From the NCBI GenBank assembly GCA_029582265.1, contig CM055823.1, positions 1,674,001 to 1,738,000 on the forward strand: a stretch of DNA of 64,000 bases, written 5' to 3'. The DNA comes from Zoroaster sp. YZ-2022. Taxonomy: Eukaryota; Echinodermata; Asteroidea; Forcipulatida; Zoroasteridae. Each line of letters begins with the position of its first letter. The stretch's first letter is position 1. A program made the translations under genes and the position numbers. Below, one piece after another: positions 1-11,602 of this stretch. Below the pieces are notes generated by a model. That model saw only the letters and a list, made by a program, of their open reading frames with translations, searched no databases and was not told the DNA's origin.

Positions 1-71
1 ACAGAGCAAAGAATGACATTTTATATTTTACATTGTAAAACGAGAATACACAAATTAAAATAACAAGATAA

Positions 72-368
72 TATACTACTCAAAACAATTTAGGGAACAC
101 CGGAATAATCTCAGTTAAAGCAAGATAATTTATTTCAGATAAACACAATGTTTCACAGAATTGATGAGAAACAACTGCACAATGAAACAGATGATAAAGG
201 ATGCATGTAGTGATTACACATTTCATGACATGACTACTGAAAGAGAGAGGGGGTTGCAAATGAAAATCCCGGTTCATGGAACATTTCAATAACGGGTGTG
301 ACCACCTCTTGCAGTAAATCCGGTGTTCCCTAAATTGTTTTGTTCCCTAAATTGTTTTGAGTAGTATA
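72..368. mobile_element. MITE with ~30-bp terminal inverted repeats
   Basis: The left end TATACTACTCAAAACAATTT recurs as its reverse complement at the right end, closing at 368. The match continues through the word TAGGGAACACCGG. The right arm has an extra tandem copy of a 16-17-bp piece (AAAACAATTTAGGGAAC). The interior has no meaningful ORF. TA dinucleotides at both ends fit a Tc1/mariner-type TA target site, but the superfamily is inferred from the ends only. It lies in the downstream intron of the NDUFAF1-like gene. Confidence 0.75.
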
Positions 369-599
369 TATTAATTATGAAGTCAAATGTCCCACAATTG
401 CACTTGTATAAAAAGGGCATAAATCTTTTTCAAACATATTTTAGTAATTTATAATGTAATAATGCAATATATTGTTTCATTTGAATAAAATCTTTGAAAA
501 GAAATAACTTTTATGTCATTGCATAACATTAGTTTTCTGAATTTATCTTCAAATCATTTTACATTTTTGTTCTCAGTCTCTAATTATGTCAAAACTTAC

Positions 600-1076
600 A
601 AACTGTTGTCTTGTCTTCAGAGAACAGTAACCACTCCTGGCTGTTTCCCCGTCGCGCGGGACTGTTGTGCACAACTCCCCATGAAATAAGAGTTTATTAT
701 TGCGGCTTTCGGCTATACTGGCCCAACTGCTGCCACCTATGGTCTGGTCTGTTTGAACCTGTAAGCCCTTAAAGCTGTCTTTGCCTGCAAAGTGCCACAG
801 GATACGAGAAGTGTCAAACATCGTGTCCAAATTCGAGCAGCGGAGTTTGTCGTATATCTCCTGGCTGAACAACTGGACGTTTCGCTTCCAAAACTTGGAG
901 TAGGGTTCCTTCTCGTCACGCGAGTCTCCGCTCTGGCTTTGCTTATGTCGACGATGCACCAAGGAAGGTGCTGTACTCCGACTCGCCAGAAGAGTTCCAC
1001 GATTGCCCAGTAAAAGTCTAGTTCTTGATGCACACTGAATGAACAATGTACCCTTGAAGGAATTCATTTTGTTCAA
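600..1076 (-). CDS. NDUFAF1: First coding exon of complex I assembly factor NDUFAF1 (CIA30 domain)
   Basis: NDUFAF1/CIA30 is a mitochondrial chaperone for assembly of respiratory complex I. The 159-residue exon begins with an Arg-rich, acid-free stretch (about residues 1-45) that fits a mitochondrial presequence. A linker follows, then the start of the CIA30 domain with the recognisable pieces DQTIGGSSWAS, LLFHGEL and VPRDGETARSGYC. The exon ends after the Phe codon at 600-602 with a GTAAGT donor at 594-599 (phase 0); the listed reading frame beyond it is intron. The rest of the domain must lie left of the window. No other frame gives a comparable match, and the exon itself is intact. I recognise the family from motif memory rather than an alignment. 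Confidence 0.82.
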
Positions 1077-1469
1077 CTGCAGAACGTAAAACAGACGACT
1101 TAGAGGCTACATTCGTAGGAAAAGTCTCACAAAAGACATCGAAATCCTAAATCTCAGTGTAGCCTTCTGAAAAGCCTCCAGTTGAGTCGTCTCAGATATG
1201 ATCTACGATGAATCTAGAATATGACAAATAAAGAATAAATTGTAATGTATTTACTAATACACTTGTGGCACTACATTGTTTTTTACTGCTCATGAATACT
1301 GAGGCTATTCACCACTACATGTATACAGGTCAAGGGTCACTCTATGTTTTAAAACAGTTTCTTCCAATATGTCATTCTTAATTTATAGCTTACATTCCCA
1401 CATTAAATAACTCCACACCACTTAAATTTACAATGATTGTGAGTGTTCCGATTGTGAGTGTTCCGATTG

Positions 1470-3124
1470 CGAGTTCCCCACCCAAATCCTGTCTATTGGA
1501 CCCCCTACCCACAGCTTTGGTCAAAAACTTGAATACTCTATTAGTTGGGCCCATAATCCGGATGACCAACATGTCACTTGCTGGTGGTCAGTTTCCAGAC
1601 AGCTTCAAAACAGCCTTGATCACTCCTGCAATTAAGAAACAAACACTGGACTGTAATAATATGAAAAATTATCACCCTATATCAAACCTATCTTTTGTGT
1701 CAAAGGTAACTGAGAAAGTCATTGCTAGAAGGCTAAATGTACACTTGTCGAAAAATCAGCTGCGGGAGTGTCAGCAATCCGCGTACAGAAAGTTTCATCG
1801 TGTGGAAACGGCCCTTCTCAAAGTCCACAACGATATCATGCGCGCAGTCGACAGCAAAAATGCTGTACTATTGGTCCTACTCGACCTCTCAGCGGCCTTT
1901 GACACCATCGATCATAATGTACTTATCCGGAGATTGACTAGTAATTTTGGTATTCAGGGTTCAGCTCTTAGCTGGTTTCAATCATATCTTCATAATCGTC
2001 GCCAAATAGTTCAAATTCAAGGAGAGTCATCGATGGAGGCCAATGTTAATTATGGAGTCCCCCAGGGTTCTGTCCTTGGTCCCATGCTATTTACCCTCTA
2101 CACATCACCTCTAGGTCAAATTGCAAGACAACATGATTTACAATCACATTTCTATGCAGATGACACACAATTATACACCACATTTAGTCCCAACATCGAA
2201 GGTAATGACGACATGTTACATTCATTCACCAGCTGCCTCCATGACTTCCAAAATTGGATGCTGGAAAATTTTCTGAAATTCAATCCTCAAAAGACAAAGT
2301 TCATAATCATCTCTTCTCCACAACTCAGACACAAAATCCAAATCCAAAACATACAGATTGGCAATGGTGAAGTTATACCAAGCACAGACGTGCGTAATTT
2401 TGGTGTGCTGTTCGATCAATGCATGAACTTAGAGAAGCACGTATTGAGCATTTGCCAGACATCGTATATGCATCTTAGGCGCATAGCAAAAATTAGGCGT
2501 TTGCCGTCTACAAAGGCAGCAGAGCAGCTCATCCATGCTTTTCATCACCTCTAGACTTAACTTTTGTAATAGCTTGTTGGTCTTCCATCGCTTACAATCA
2601 GTACAAAACGCTGCAGCGCATCTCTTGGCAGGTACCAAGATATCAAATCATATAACTCCCATCCTGTACAAACTTCACTGGCTACCAATTAATCAGCGTA
2701 TTCGATTCAAAATAATCCTTGTAACATTCAAGGCACTCCATTGTTCTGCTTCACTCTATATCCAGAACATGCTGAGGCCCCGCACTGTCAGACCATAGAG
2801 GAAGTGTTTTCCTTCCTCCATGATCAGACCAGGTTTAAGGTCGACCAACAAACATGCTCTTTGTTCCCCGGACTCGCTTAGCCATTTATGGGGACAGGGC
2901 ATTTTCCTGTATCACACCTAGGCTGTGGAACTCCCTACCAGAAGACCTCAGGGAAATACAAAATATCTCTCTCTTTCAGCAGCGACTCAAAACATATCTG
3001 TTTACACTTGCTTTTACATCTATTTGAGAATTTTCATTTCCTTTAGACCGGCGCCTTTGAATGTTTTACAGAGTATGTACGCCTTACAAATGCTGTGATA
3101 TTATTATTATTATTATTATTATTA
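1470..3124 (+). mobile_element. 5'-truncated CR1/L2-like LINE (copy 1)
   Basis: The element starts abruptly inside ORF2, just before the reverse transcriptase, so the 5' part including the endonuclease is missing. It ends in a GCGCC-containing 3' tail followed by (TTA)n at 3100-3124. The RT order and motifs match the CR1/L2 group of Jockey-type LINEs. Just upstream, at 1433-1470, a short GTGAGTGTTCCGATT word is repeated nearly three times, perhaps target DNA. A CCTTCCTCCATGATCA hairpin word lies in the 3' region near 2792-2825. Confidence 0.85.
1475..2798 (+). pseudogene. LINE ORF2 reverse transcriptase remnant
   Basis: A 373-codon open frame (1433-2554) contains the RT core. Visible motifs are LLDLSAAFDTIDH (metal-binding Asp, motif A), YGVPQGSVLGP (motif B) and FYADDTQLY at 2150-2176 (catalytic YADD, motif C). 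Downstream lie thumb-like sequences. The frame stops at 2552-2554 and continues in another frame from about 2540 (SRLNFCNSLL, HITPILYKLHWLP) to a stop at 2796. One frameshift therefore separates the RT from its C-terminal part. There is no endonuclease domain. The enzyme would have copied the LINE transcript at a nicked chromosomal target; this copy is inactive. Confidence 0.87.
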
Positions 3125-3471
3125 AAAATCATGATTTAAAAAAATCGGATGTTGTTAATTAAATGATTCAGATATTGTTTTAAGGCCCAAATCATATTTT
3201 GCATTACAAACCCATTTTGGCAAAATGGATATTGGGCAAAATGAGGCAAGAATGTTCGTGTTATGTTTTTTCTACAGTGTCAAAAAGACAAATTGTCGCA
3301 TCACAAGCTTTGACAAAAGTGATAATGGGGGACTTTGGTAAGTAGATGTAAGACACTAAGTGTTTTGTGTGGTTGTACTGTGGGCAACTTTGTATGTTCA
3401 ATATTAACATTTAGGGGCCATATTCAAGGTGATAACATGTTGTTGCATGCATTCACACAATGTGTGTTTTA

Positions 3472-3681
3472 GTCGGCATGTCGGCAGTGAATGGTAGTCG
3501 GCATGTTGGCAGTCAGGGGACCATGCACAAATCAGGTCATTAACCTTAACTCCCTAGGCCCATTTGCTTACACATAACCTGAATCCTCCCTAACTCCCTA
3601 GGCCCATTTGCTTACACGTAACCTGAATCATTCCTAACTCCCTTGGCCCATTTGCTTACACATAACCTGAATCCTCCAAAA
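3472..3681. repeat. Two short tandem repeats (about 25 bp x2 and 44 bp x3)
   Basis: At 3472-3518 the word AGTCGGCATGT(C/T)GGCAGT appears twice. At 3545-3681 a 44-bp unit containing TCCCTAGGCCCATTTGCTTA is present three times with a few substitutions. Related words (AATCCTCCAAAATCCTTCA) recur near 3870-3900. No coding potential is seen in 3130-3940. Confidence 0.75.
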
Positions 3682-4572
3682 TCCTTCAGTAGTAAAGCAA
3701 GCACATGACATGTATGCACACATGTGTTTCTAATCTGTGATACATGTACATGGCCGGGGACCCTCCCTGCATGCATGGAGCAATAAACAGTGTCCACTGA
3801 CACAAGCATTGACCTTGCAATCACTACAACAAACATGGATGTATATGTACCATGGAAAGGCAAGTATGCCTAATAACCTCAATCCTCCAAAATCCTTCAC
3901 TTTAGCAAAGAGGATTTTGGAGGATTTGGGAAAGTTAGGGTTAACCCTCCTATTACTACAAGGGTCAAAATCAGTCAAAATGTTGATATACTTGCCAAGG
4001 TATATCTAGTGCACTTAAAAGTCAAACACTGTCAAACCTTGACGTTGTAGTAAGTGTATTTACAGGTCAAAATGAGTCAACCATTTTTGACTGGTAAAAG
4101 TATTGCCTGGTATTGTTCAGGATGGCCCCTGTATGCACATGTGGGTCAACAGTCAAACCAGATAGTTGACAGGTTTTGACCTCTATAGCTACTTGCCTCT
4201 AATGTGCACTTGAGTGAGTGAGCGCCTTACAAGCAGCAACTCATAACAGCTCTCCAGTTTTTGTGCTAAGTAAGTGTTTTGTAGCTACAAGTTTGTCTTC
4301 ATTTTTATACTAGTGGATTTCTTATTACACCTGGAATCTACTGGACGTTTTATGTGAGTATTTGTACATTTGTTTTCTTATAATAAGTGAAAAACTGTTG
4401 TTTTTTTGTATGTCTGTGCAGTAAAAATTTACTGTTGAGTGTATACACATTTTGGATCTTCATTTTATTTGTGCAGTCAACTCTGATTTAGATTATAGCC
4501 TGTAGCTAGAGATTATAACCTGTAGCTTGACCACAAGCCTTTTGTTTGGATCAACAACTTTGTGATCAGACA

Positions 4573-4893
4573 ATGGAGGTCTACATCCTGTTTATTCTAC
4601 TCCTGCTATCCAGACCATGGTGTCTCAATGACTCATCAGTAGATGGCTACAAGATGCAATCTACAGATTGTTCAATTAAAATCCGCCATCTTAAATTCTT
4701 GAGACGTCCTATATCATACTATGATAATTCATCTGCCACCTTTCACCTGGAACTCTTAATTTCTGGTGACATAAACCCAAACCCTGGACCTGAAACACTG
4801 ATCAACAAACCCACAAACGCCACTCAGCTCCATAAAATTTCCTACAGCCGTAATGAACTACTCAATCTTCGAATGCTCCATGTACTGATGTAG
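4573..4893 (+). pseudogene. LINE ORF N-terminus: signal-like leader and 2A-like GDINPNPGP
   Basis: From the ATG at 4573 the product starts with a hydrophobic leader (MEVYILFILLLLSRPWC). About 50 residues later it carries GDINPNPGP at 4765-4791. The invariant NPGP ending matches 2A 'stop-carry-on' peptides, which make the ribosome skip a bond before the last Pro. The usual Glu of D(V/I)ExNPGP is replaced by Asn. 2A-like sequences near the N-terminus are established for several APE-type LINE clades. Whether this variant skips is unknown. The frame stops at 4891-4893, before the endonuclease. Confidence 0.75.
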
Positions 4894-5040
4894 CTTTTAT
4901 CTTATTTAGGATTGAGTCAATTGAACTGTCTTGGAATACTTGCTAATCAACCCCAAACATACCGCCCGCACACATAGAGGTAAAAAGCTGGTCGTCAGAG
5001 ACTTACACAACTAGCACTCCAGCCTTACCAACCCCCAGCA

Positions 5041-5804
5041 GTGAACTCAACCACATCAACAAGCGACATTGGCATAACTTCAACTCCAAATGTTCACGAT
5101 GAGTCTAAACTTCAGCTCTGTGTCTTGAATACTCAATCCATATGTAACAAATCGGATGAATTTGTTGACTTTGTACTTCAAAACAATTTGGATCTTGTTG
5201 CCATAACCGAGACATGGTTTAAACCTAATGATGACTTGCCACCCCGTGAGTGTACTCCTGCTGGCTACTCTCTCCATCATATCCCCAGACCAATAAAGAC
5301 CGGTGGAGGTTGCACTACTCTTTAGGTCCAGTTTATCTGTCAGTATGAAAAGTGTTAACATTGACTACCTAACATTTGAATCTCTGCATGCTGAGGTAAC
5401 GTGCAACACTAGATCTGTTCGCCTTGTTAATATTTATCGACCAGAAAGGGATGTTGATGGTAAACATGTAAACTTCTCCAGTTTTCTGCAGGAATTTGAA
5501 AATTAATTGTCGATTATCTCTTACACCCATCAGACATTATTTTAACCGCGATTTTAACATTCATATGGACATTATTTCAAACAATTATGCAAATCAGTTT
5601 AAAGATCTGCTCTCTGCTCATGGACTTATACAGCACATCACAGCACCCACTCATCGGTATGGTCACTGTCTTGACCTCATGATAACGCGTGAAAATACTT
5701 CACCTCTTATCTCGAATATAACTATTCATCCTGGCTTATCTGATCATTATGCAATCATGGTAAATTTGAACCTTAAAAACCTCCCATACCTACCATTTCT
5801 GTAA
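5041..5804 (+). pseudogene. LINE apurinic-like endonuclease remnant
   Basis: The domain is spread over three frames (5041-5325, 5303-5506, 5496-5804). Recognisable pieces are LNTQSICNK, the catalytic-Glu motif AITETW, RLVNIYRPE, and RDFNIH where the family has GDFNIH. THRYGHCLDLMIT and the C-terminal SDHYAI with the catalytic Asp-His pair follow. The enzyme would nick target DNA to prime reverse transcription. Two frameshifts and the G-to-R change in the FN motif make this copy non-functional as assembled. Confidence 0.83.
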
Positions 5805-6157
5805 CTACCGCCACTGGAAAAAAAGTAAATATTAAAGATTTATGTCATGATATTGAATCTCAACTGGAAAATGTAAACCTTGAAGATGGTGAGCTGGATT
5901 CTTGTGTCAGTCTATTTGAATCTACTGTCCAGTAATCTTGGATGATCATGCTCATAAAAAACTCGAACTGTTAAACCTACAATCTGAATCCCCTGGTTCA
6001 ATGATGATATCCGTGCTGCAAGGAAAATCATCCGTCAACTTGAGCGAAGATGGCGTGACAATGGGAAACTTGGAGTACATCGGCAAGAATACTGTAACCA
6101 ACGTGATATTGTGAAGAACATGATTAACCAGGCAAAATAACTCACTACTCATCTCTT

Positions 6158-7869
6158 GTGGAAGATAGCTCTGGTGATCAGAAAAACTCTTTAACATTGT
6201 TGAAAAGCTGCTTCATAAACCCAAAGCTCCAGTGCTTCCATCTACACACTCCGATCAGGACCTCGAAATGCTTTTTCAGACTTTTTGTCACAAAAATTGA
6301 GAATATCCGTCGTTCTTTTCCCTCAGTTCCTGTCATTCTATCACAAACACCATCACGCAAGGATCCACAATGTAGACTGTCCATGTTTGAGCCTACTAGT
6401 GTTACGGAGATCAAGAAACTCATCATGAAATCGCCATCAAAATCATGTGAACTTGATCCAGTGCCAACTTCGCTAATAAAACAAAATATTGATGTGTTTG
6501 CTAAGTATATCACAATTATTGTAAACAGATCTCTTTCTTCCGTTGTTTCCCTAATAGCCAGAAGGTTGCTCATGTTAAACCACTCCTAAAGAAACCCAAT
6601 TTGGACAAGGAAGTTTTCAAAAATTACCGACCAGTAGCGAATTTAAAGTACCTTGGAAAAACAATCGAGTTGTTTCATCACGGATCTCTGACCATGTTCG
6701 TGCTAATAACCTGTCGGACACATTTCAGTCAGCCTACAAACCATTTCATGGAACGGAAACTGCTCTTCTTCGCGTCAACAATGACATTTTATCTGCCATG
6801 GATGAGGGAAAATCACTGCATTAGTTTTGTTAGACTTAAGCCGCTTTTGACACTGTCGATCATAAAATCCTTCTCTCCCGCCTCAATATCATCTTGGAAT
6901 ACATGACACAGCCCTGGATTGGTGTAAGTCCTACCTTTTAAATAGGCCTCAGCATGTTTGTATTGGTAACGCTATCTCCGAGCCTGTTACTCTTGACTAT
7001 TCTGTACCCCAAGGCTCTGTGCTCGCCCACAGTGGTTTACTGTTTATACCTCTCCAGTTCGTGATATCATTTTGAAGTATAATTTAAATTACCATGTTTA
7101 CGCTGATGACACGCAGCTTTACATTACTTTTAAATCTTCTCAAGAACCTGCTGATTCCTGCATTAAAACACTGGAGAAATGTATTCAAGAGATTCGAAGT
7201 TGGATTAGACAAAACTTCCTGAAATTGAACGATGAAAAAACAGAATTTGTTCTATTTGGATCACGTCAGCAATTGTCTAAAGTTTCTCTTCCATTTATTA
7301 CAATTGGTGACTCGCAGATAACTCCCTCATTACATGCACGTAATTTGGGTGTTATATTTGACTCGACAATGACTTTAAAAACCACATATCTCCAACATTG
7401 TTCGCATATCATCATTTCATATCAGAAATATAAGTTTCCGAATTAGGAAATACTTGAATAAAAGTGCTGCTGAACAAATTATACATGCGTTTGTCACATC
7501 ACGGCTTGATAACGGAATGCTCTCCTTACGGTCTTCCGAGAATCAAATATCTCGCCTTCAGCACATACAAAACACAGCAGCTCGTGTTGTGACTTTGTCC
7601 AGAAAGTCATGCCATATCACGCCAATCTTGAAAGAACTGCACTGGCTTCCTGTTTCACAGAGAATTATTTTAAACTCATGCTAATTGTTCACAAATCTTT
7701 TAATAACATTGCTCCAATTTATATTTCTGAACTACTTAAAGTCTACACTCCATCACGCAATTTGCGCTCCAGCAACATGTCACTCCTCAAGGAAGCAACT
7801 TCAAACGGAACTGGGGTGATAGGTCGTTTTCTGTCGCAGCTCGAGACTCTGGAATCATCTTCCAACTAA
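6158..7869 (+). pseudogene. LINE reverse transcriptase and C-terminal region remnant
   Basis: RT pieces lie in successive frames: SPSKSCELDPVPTSL (about 6436-6480), NYRPVANL (about 6625), a motif A region around 6830-6860 in shifted frames, and VYADDTQLY at 7096-7122 (catalytic YADD at 7099-7110). FLKLNDEKTEFVLFG follows. The C-terminal part SRLDNGMLS...ITPILKELHWLPV runs 7454-7684 and on to about 7869. At least four frame changes are needed to follow it. The arrangement matches copy 1 but with clearly diverged sequence, so the two copies are different subfamilies. Confidence 0.83.
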
Positions 7870-8098
7870 ACTCAAATCTTGTCATAGTATAACCAGATTC
7901 AAGTCGATGCTTAAAACTCATCTTATGTCACAACTCTTCAAAGATGATGTATATTTGTAATTGCATTGTAGGTACATGTATCTCGGTACATAATTTGTTT
8001 TCCCTATGCTATCATTGTATATTGTTTGTATTAATGTTTTTTCTTTGTTTCCGCGCCTTGAGCGCCCAGCAGGGTGGATATGTGCGCGCTAAAAATCT

Positions 8099-8121
8099 TT
8101 ATTATTATTATTATTATTATA
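8099..8121 (+). repeat. (ATT)n 3' tail of LINE copy 2
   Basis: About seven ATT units directly follow the LINE 3' end. It ends where the AATAGGAGGG terminus of the surrounding element begins. Confidence 0.9.
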
Positions 8122-8139
8122 AATAGGAGGGTTAACCTG

Positions 8140-10250
8140 CAGTAAAGACCAAGCGTCAAACTTTTATTCCCATTCATAAATACCTGTATCGATTTCATTT
8201 TCAAAATGTAAAAAAAGAATTGTTGAATAACGCCAAATAGAAATGGGCAAATTCACGTTCTGGGGACACACAAAACACTTTCACGTGTACATGAGTCAGT
8301 CGCGTAATGTGAAACAATCTTCATCACTCTGATTGGTTCAAATCCGTGTTGCACATTGCACAAAACAGCTGGGGAACAGATTTGAAAAACCATGTCTTTA
8401 TCATCCGTTAACACACCCCCACGTGATTTTGTGTTGTCCAATCGGATTGAATAAACTGTCTTGAGAATAATCTGTTGTTTGTGGTGGGAACAAGCCAGAT
8501 GCTCGACTACTACTAATGATGAGTATGACCGGCCCACAGCTGAGGCCCCGGGTATGAGGATGGCACTTTTTGGCAGTGCCAGTGAGTGAGTGGCAGTGCA
8601 GCAAAGGTCATCGGGGTAAAGACTTCAAACTTGTATTTTTTTTTCAGATTCCCCCATCATTTAACACTGGCCCCTTTAATCATACCTATACTGTATACAG
8701 TGGAACCCACCAAGTTCTAACCAATTTTGTTCGCGTTCCAAAGTTTGCCGCCACCAAGCGAATGAAATTAATTACCTTGCTTACATTATTTGGTACCGCA
8801 ACTTTCTAACGTTACGCACGATTTCCCCAGTTGTAGTTGTACCTTATCTTTGCATAAAAAACTACATCAATGATCAAAACCATACATTTGAGAAACTTAC
8901 ATTTTGCAGCCATTAACTTAAGTAAGTTCACATAATTATTCTCACGTTACGTATACGTCTGGGTACCATCCGGCTCCGACTATAAATATATCGTACCTGA
9001 TTTTGTTTCGAGAAGTTGGCTACACGCTCTACACAAATTACCAGCTACACTAGCTATAGCAGATTACCGACCAGTCGTACGAGTCGTTATAGTAGGCAGA
9101 TTCACGCAAACCGCCGTTGGTGGCGCTATTTTTCATATGCTTTTGTACTGTAAAAGTTTGTGACCTGCCGAACTTTCATGGTAAAATTCTAATATAAAGG
9201 GTAGTCTATGGATGTAGTCACTTCTAGTGTCGATAAATGGATACTACACATCGTGGTTATCTTAAATGATCAATCCATGCCAACTGTAACGTTGGCTTAA
9301 AAACAGTGCAACTTGCTGAAAATAGACTTTGTTAGTACTACAAGGATACATTGCAGGCACATTCGGTCACAACCTTTTCCATTGAAACTGGATCTTAAAA
9401 ATGACCAAATATTTAAATCAACAAAAATTCGTAACTTTGCATAGGGTTAACCTATCATGACCATTGACCCCTCATTTTCTTTCTAATTTTTTGTTCTATC
9501 CAGTGATATGACATTTAAAAGCATTGAAGCAACTTCAAATTTTCATGAAACTGCCTAGTTATAGCCGGCAATACACAGCATAATTATAATACACCTGTTT
9601 GGACCGAAAGTAAAGGTCAGATAAGCTTCGTGCCTGTGAGAGAAATTTCAGATATTTCATTTTCTTTACGATCATGTATAAATTTTTCTATTTTGGTCCA
9701 GGAGATACGATTTTTGTCTTTATCCCGCCACTAGAGTGCGGTCTGAGCTTTTTATGACGTCACTAATCATATTTTGGAAAGGTCTGATACCTCTTATTAA
9801 TTCTTGTACATGTAGGCCTATAGGCCTGATTCGATGAAATGCATGCATGCCTATATACAAAACTGTGGCATGTTGGGGGTAACGCCCACATACGGTGACG
9901 AACGCTTATGGCATACGTAAGCTTGTCAACCGGACACGTTTATCCCGGCCTGCAAAGCAGCATCCCACAGGACTTCTTAACCCGCTAGGAAGTTTATATT
10001 TTAACTATTAGAGGGTTAGTTTAAAGTTTCTTATTATACAAAACTGACGAAAACAAGGTTATGTGACATTGGTATTCATGAATAATAATTACAAAGAGCC
10101 ACATTCATGTTTGTGTAACGTTTATCATGCTGAAACTCGAATATGATACAAATACATCTCAGGTAACATATTGACATACAAATCAAAAACTGCACTTGTT
10201 GATCTAGTAAAGCATAAGCCTCATCGCTAATAGCACTGAAGCAACTGCCG
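8140..10250. other. Non-coding interval with isolated promoter-like words
   Basis: I see no convincing exon. A TATA-like word TATAAATA lies at 8981-8988 in a locally CG-containing stretch, and a perfect CRE (TGACGTCA) lies at 9755-9762. Neither is tied to a recognisable downstream gene. The short open frames at 8253-8809 lack protein-like composition. Confidence 0.4.
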
Positions 10251-10289
10251 CAAAGCATACAGGGATACAAAAAGGGGCATCTGTTTGGC

Positions 10290-10410
10290 GCAGCTTTTGT
10301 GACGTCAATAATATTTTGTTTGTCCGCGCAGCACGCAGTGGCGCTGTTGCGCCCACAGACATCCCACAATTCCTTGCAGCTGCTATTATAGCGATAAGGC
10401 TTATTATTCA
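10290..10410. promoter_or_regulatory. Possible promoter with CRE site
   Basis: A perfect palindromic CRE, TGACGTCA, lies at 10300-10307. It is followed by a CG-rich stretch containing GGCGCTGTTGCGCCC and ACATCCCACAATTCC. Both directions carry candidate exons within 1.3 kb (10445-10783 minus, 11603-11820 plus), so it could serve a plus-strand gene. This rests on motif content only. Confidence 0.35.
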
Positions 10411-10444
10411 TGCTCGTTGCAGAGGAAATTCGAACACTGTATTC

Positions 10445-10783
10445 CTATGGAAGAGCACGGGTGTAAGGCCCCTTATAGCTGTACAGCATTGAACATGCAC
10501 TTAATGGTGCTACCAAAAAGCATACAGTAGGCCTACATTTAAAGCTCCACAGCTCTGTGTACAGTTCGAAAATGGTTACATGCAGCAACTCAACGAACCC
10601 GACATTAAGCCAAATCACTGCCTTAAGAAGTCCTTGCCACTCATAGATGCCAAGCCAGACCACAGCAACTGTCAAGAAGAGGTACAGCTGCCAGCCCCGT
10701 ACGCCGCCTCTCGCCTCCATTTTATCCAGTCCAATCGCGTCGTCAAGCCCATTCCTCGACACATCAGGAGGCTCTTTGGACAT
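10445..10783 (-). CDS. Candidate exon, single-pass membrane protein (unidentified)
   Basis: From the Met at 10783 the frame reads 112 residues to a stop. It starts with a polar, acidic segment (MSKEPPDVSRNGLDDAIG) and a short basic stretch. A hydrophobic segment follows (LYLFLTVAVVWLGIY, about residues 36-50), then EWQGLLK. Acidic tail, basic patch, then a transmembrane helix suggests a type II or tail-anchored-like topology. Composition after about residue 60 looks less protein-like, so a splice donor may lie in between, though I cannot place it with confidence. A plus-strand Ser-rich frame overlaps (10647-10868) and is the main alternative. No family is recognised. Confidence 0.33.
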   Translation of the reverse strand: MSKEPPDVSRNGLDDAIGLDKMEARGGVRGWQLYLFLTVAVVWLGIYEWQGLLKAVIWLNVGFVELLHVTIFELYTELWSFKCRPTVCFLVAPLSACSMLYSYKGPYTRALP

Positions 10784-11186
10784 CCAAAGTGTCGCCGACT
10801 CCTCTTCGCACGGACTCTGGCAGCCATCGTTAGGAGGATACCTTTGCACATCCACCGTTAACAACTAGATTAAGAACTTGATTGTAGATGCTGTCGTCCC
10901 CAACAAAGTTCTATGTACATAATACAGTGTAACTAATGTACACACATTATTTAAGATTTCTCAAAGGAAGGGCACACTAGAGTTTAAGTTATATGTATAG
11001 ACTACAGCTATTTATTGAAAACTAATTGACATATATTGTTATATGTACATGTAGTTAGGATGTGTCCCGTTCGTTGATACGTGATCCGATCTGTGTTATT
11101 GTATGGTCTTTAATAAAAGGAAGGTACACCTTTGTTAAAGGTGGAATGTACAACATTGGTCATTACCTGGTTACAAAGATACTGAT

Positions 11187-11380
11187 TTAAAGGGGCAATA
11201 CCGTCAAGATCAGAGCAGACTTTCAACAGGAAATCCGTGTCCAAATTTTAGATGAACTCAGAGATCGCATCCTGCTATCTGGGACAGCCCGCGCTGGTGG
11301 GGTATATAAAAAAACACTAGGACACCGATTCCATGCCCTGTGGAAAGTCTGCTTTGATCGTGACAATGAGCATAAATTTA
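11187..11380. mobile_element. Degenerate TTAA-type MITE (family copy 1)
   Basis: It starts TTAAAGGGGCAATACCGTCA and ends with the complement-like words CCGATTCCATGCCCT...GAAAGTCTGCTTTGATCGTGACAA. It is related to the better-preserved copies at 25162-25390 and 29269-29494. The right end is decayed. Confidence 0.6.
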
Positions 11381-11602
11381 ACCAACGTTGTGTCTTCCCT
11401 GTAATTACCTGATATGTATTACAAATTTGATAACGATCGGGGCACAGCCTAAATCCATTTTCCACATCAGAATTCTTACAAACACCAACTGAATGTAAAT
11501 GCGTTAAAATTTCCTAATGTCAACTCAAGTTTGAAACATGCTTTCCTCTATACGACTGGATAAACGTATCCATTTTTTGTTGTATTGTTTCATTGTCTTC
11601 AG

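Larger units (their letters stand above)
4200..8121 (+). mobile_element. Near full-length, decayed CR1/L2-like LINE (copy 2) with 2A-like motif
   Basis: The order is a possible 5' UTR (about 4200-4570), a signal-peptide-like and 2A-like N-terminus, an apurinic-type endonuclease, reverse transcriptase, a C-terminal region and a 3' tail ending in (ATT)n. The coding path is broken by several frameshifts and stops. The 3' end (CGCGCCTTGAGCGCCCAGCAGG...GCGCGCTA, then the microsatellite) is nearly identical to the fragment at 11922-12411, so both belong to one family. The exact 5' boundary is a guess. Confidence 0.85.
3941..8135. mobile_element. Possible TTAA-flanked DNA element hosting a nested LINE
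   Basis: TTAA followed by CCCTCCTAT at 3941-3953 is mirrored by ATAGGAGGG followed by TTAA at 8123-8135. The layout TTAA-CCC...GGG-TTAA is what piggyBac-like elements leave. No transposase is present. Nearly all the interior is the LINE, and only about 10 bp of the right end survives beyond the LINE tail. The inverted ends are short, so chance cannot be excluded. A similar end word (TTAACCCTCCT) occurs once more near 22354. Confidence 0.4.

Noticed and set aside
4765..4791. 2A motif as evidence of an integrated RNA virus
   Set aside because: The flanking endonuclease and reverse transcriptase identify a LINE, where 2A-like peptides are known.
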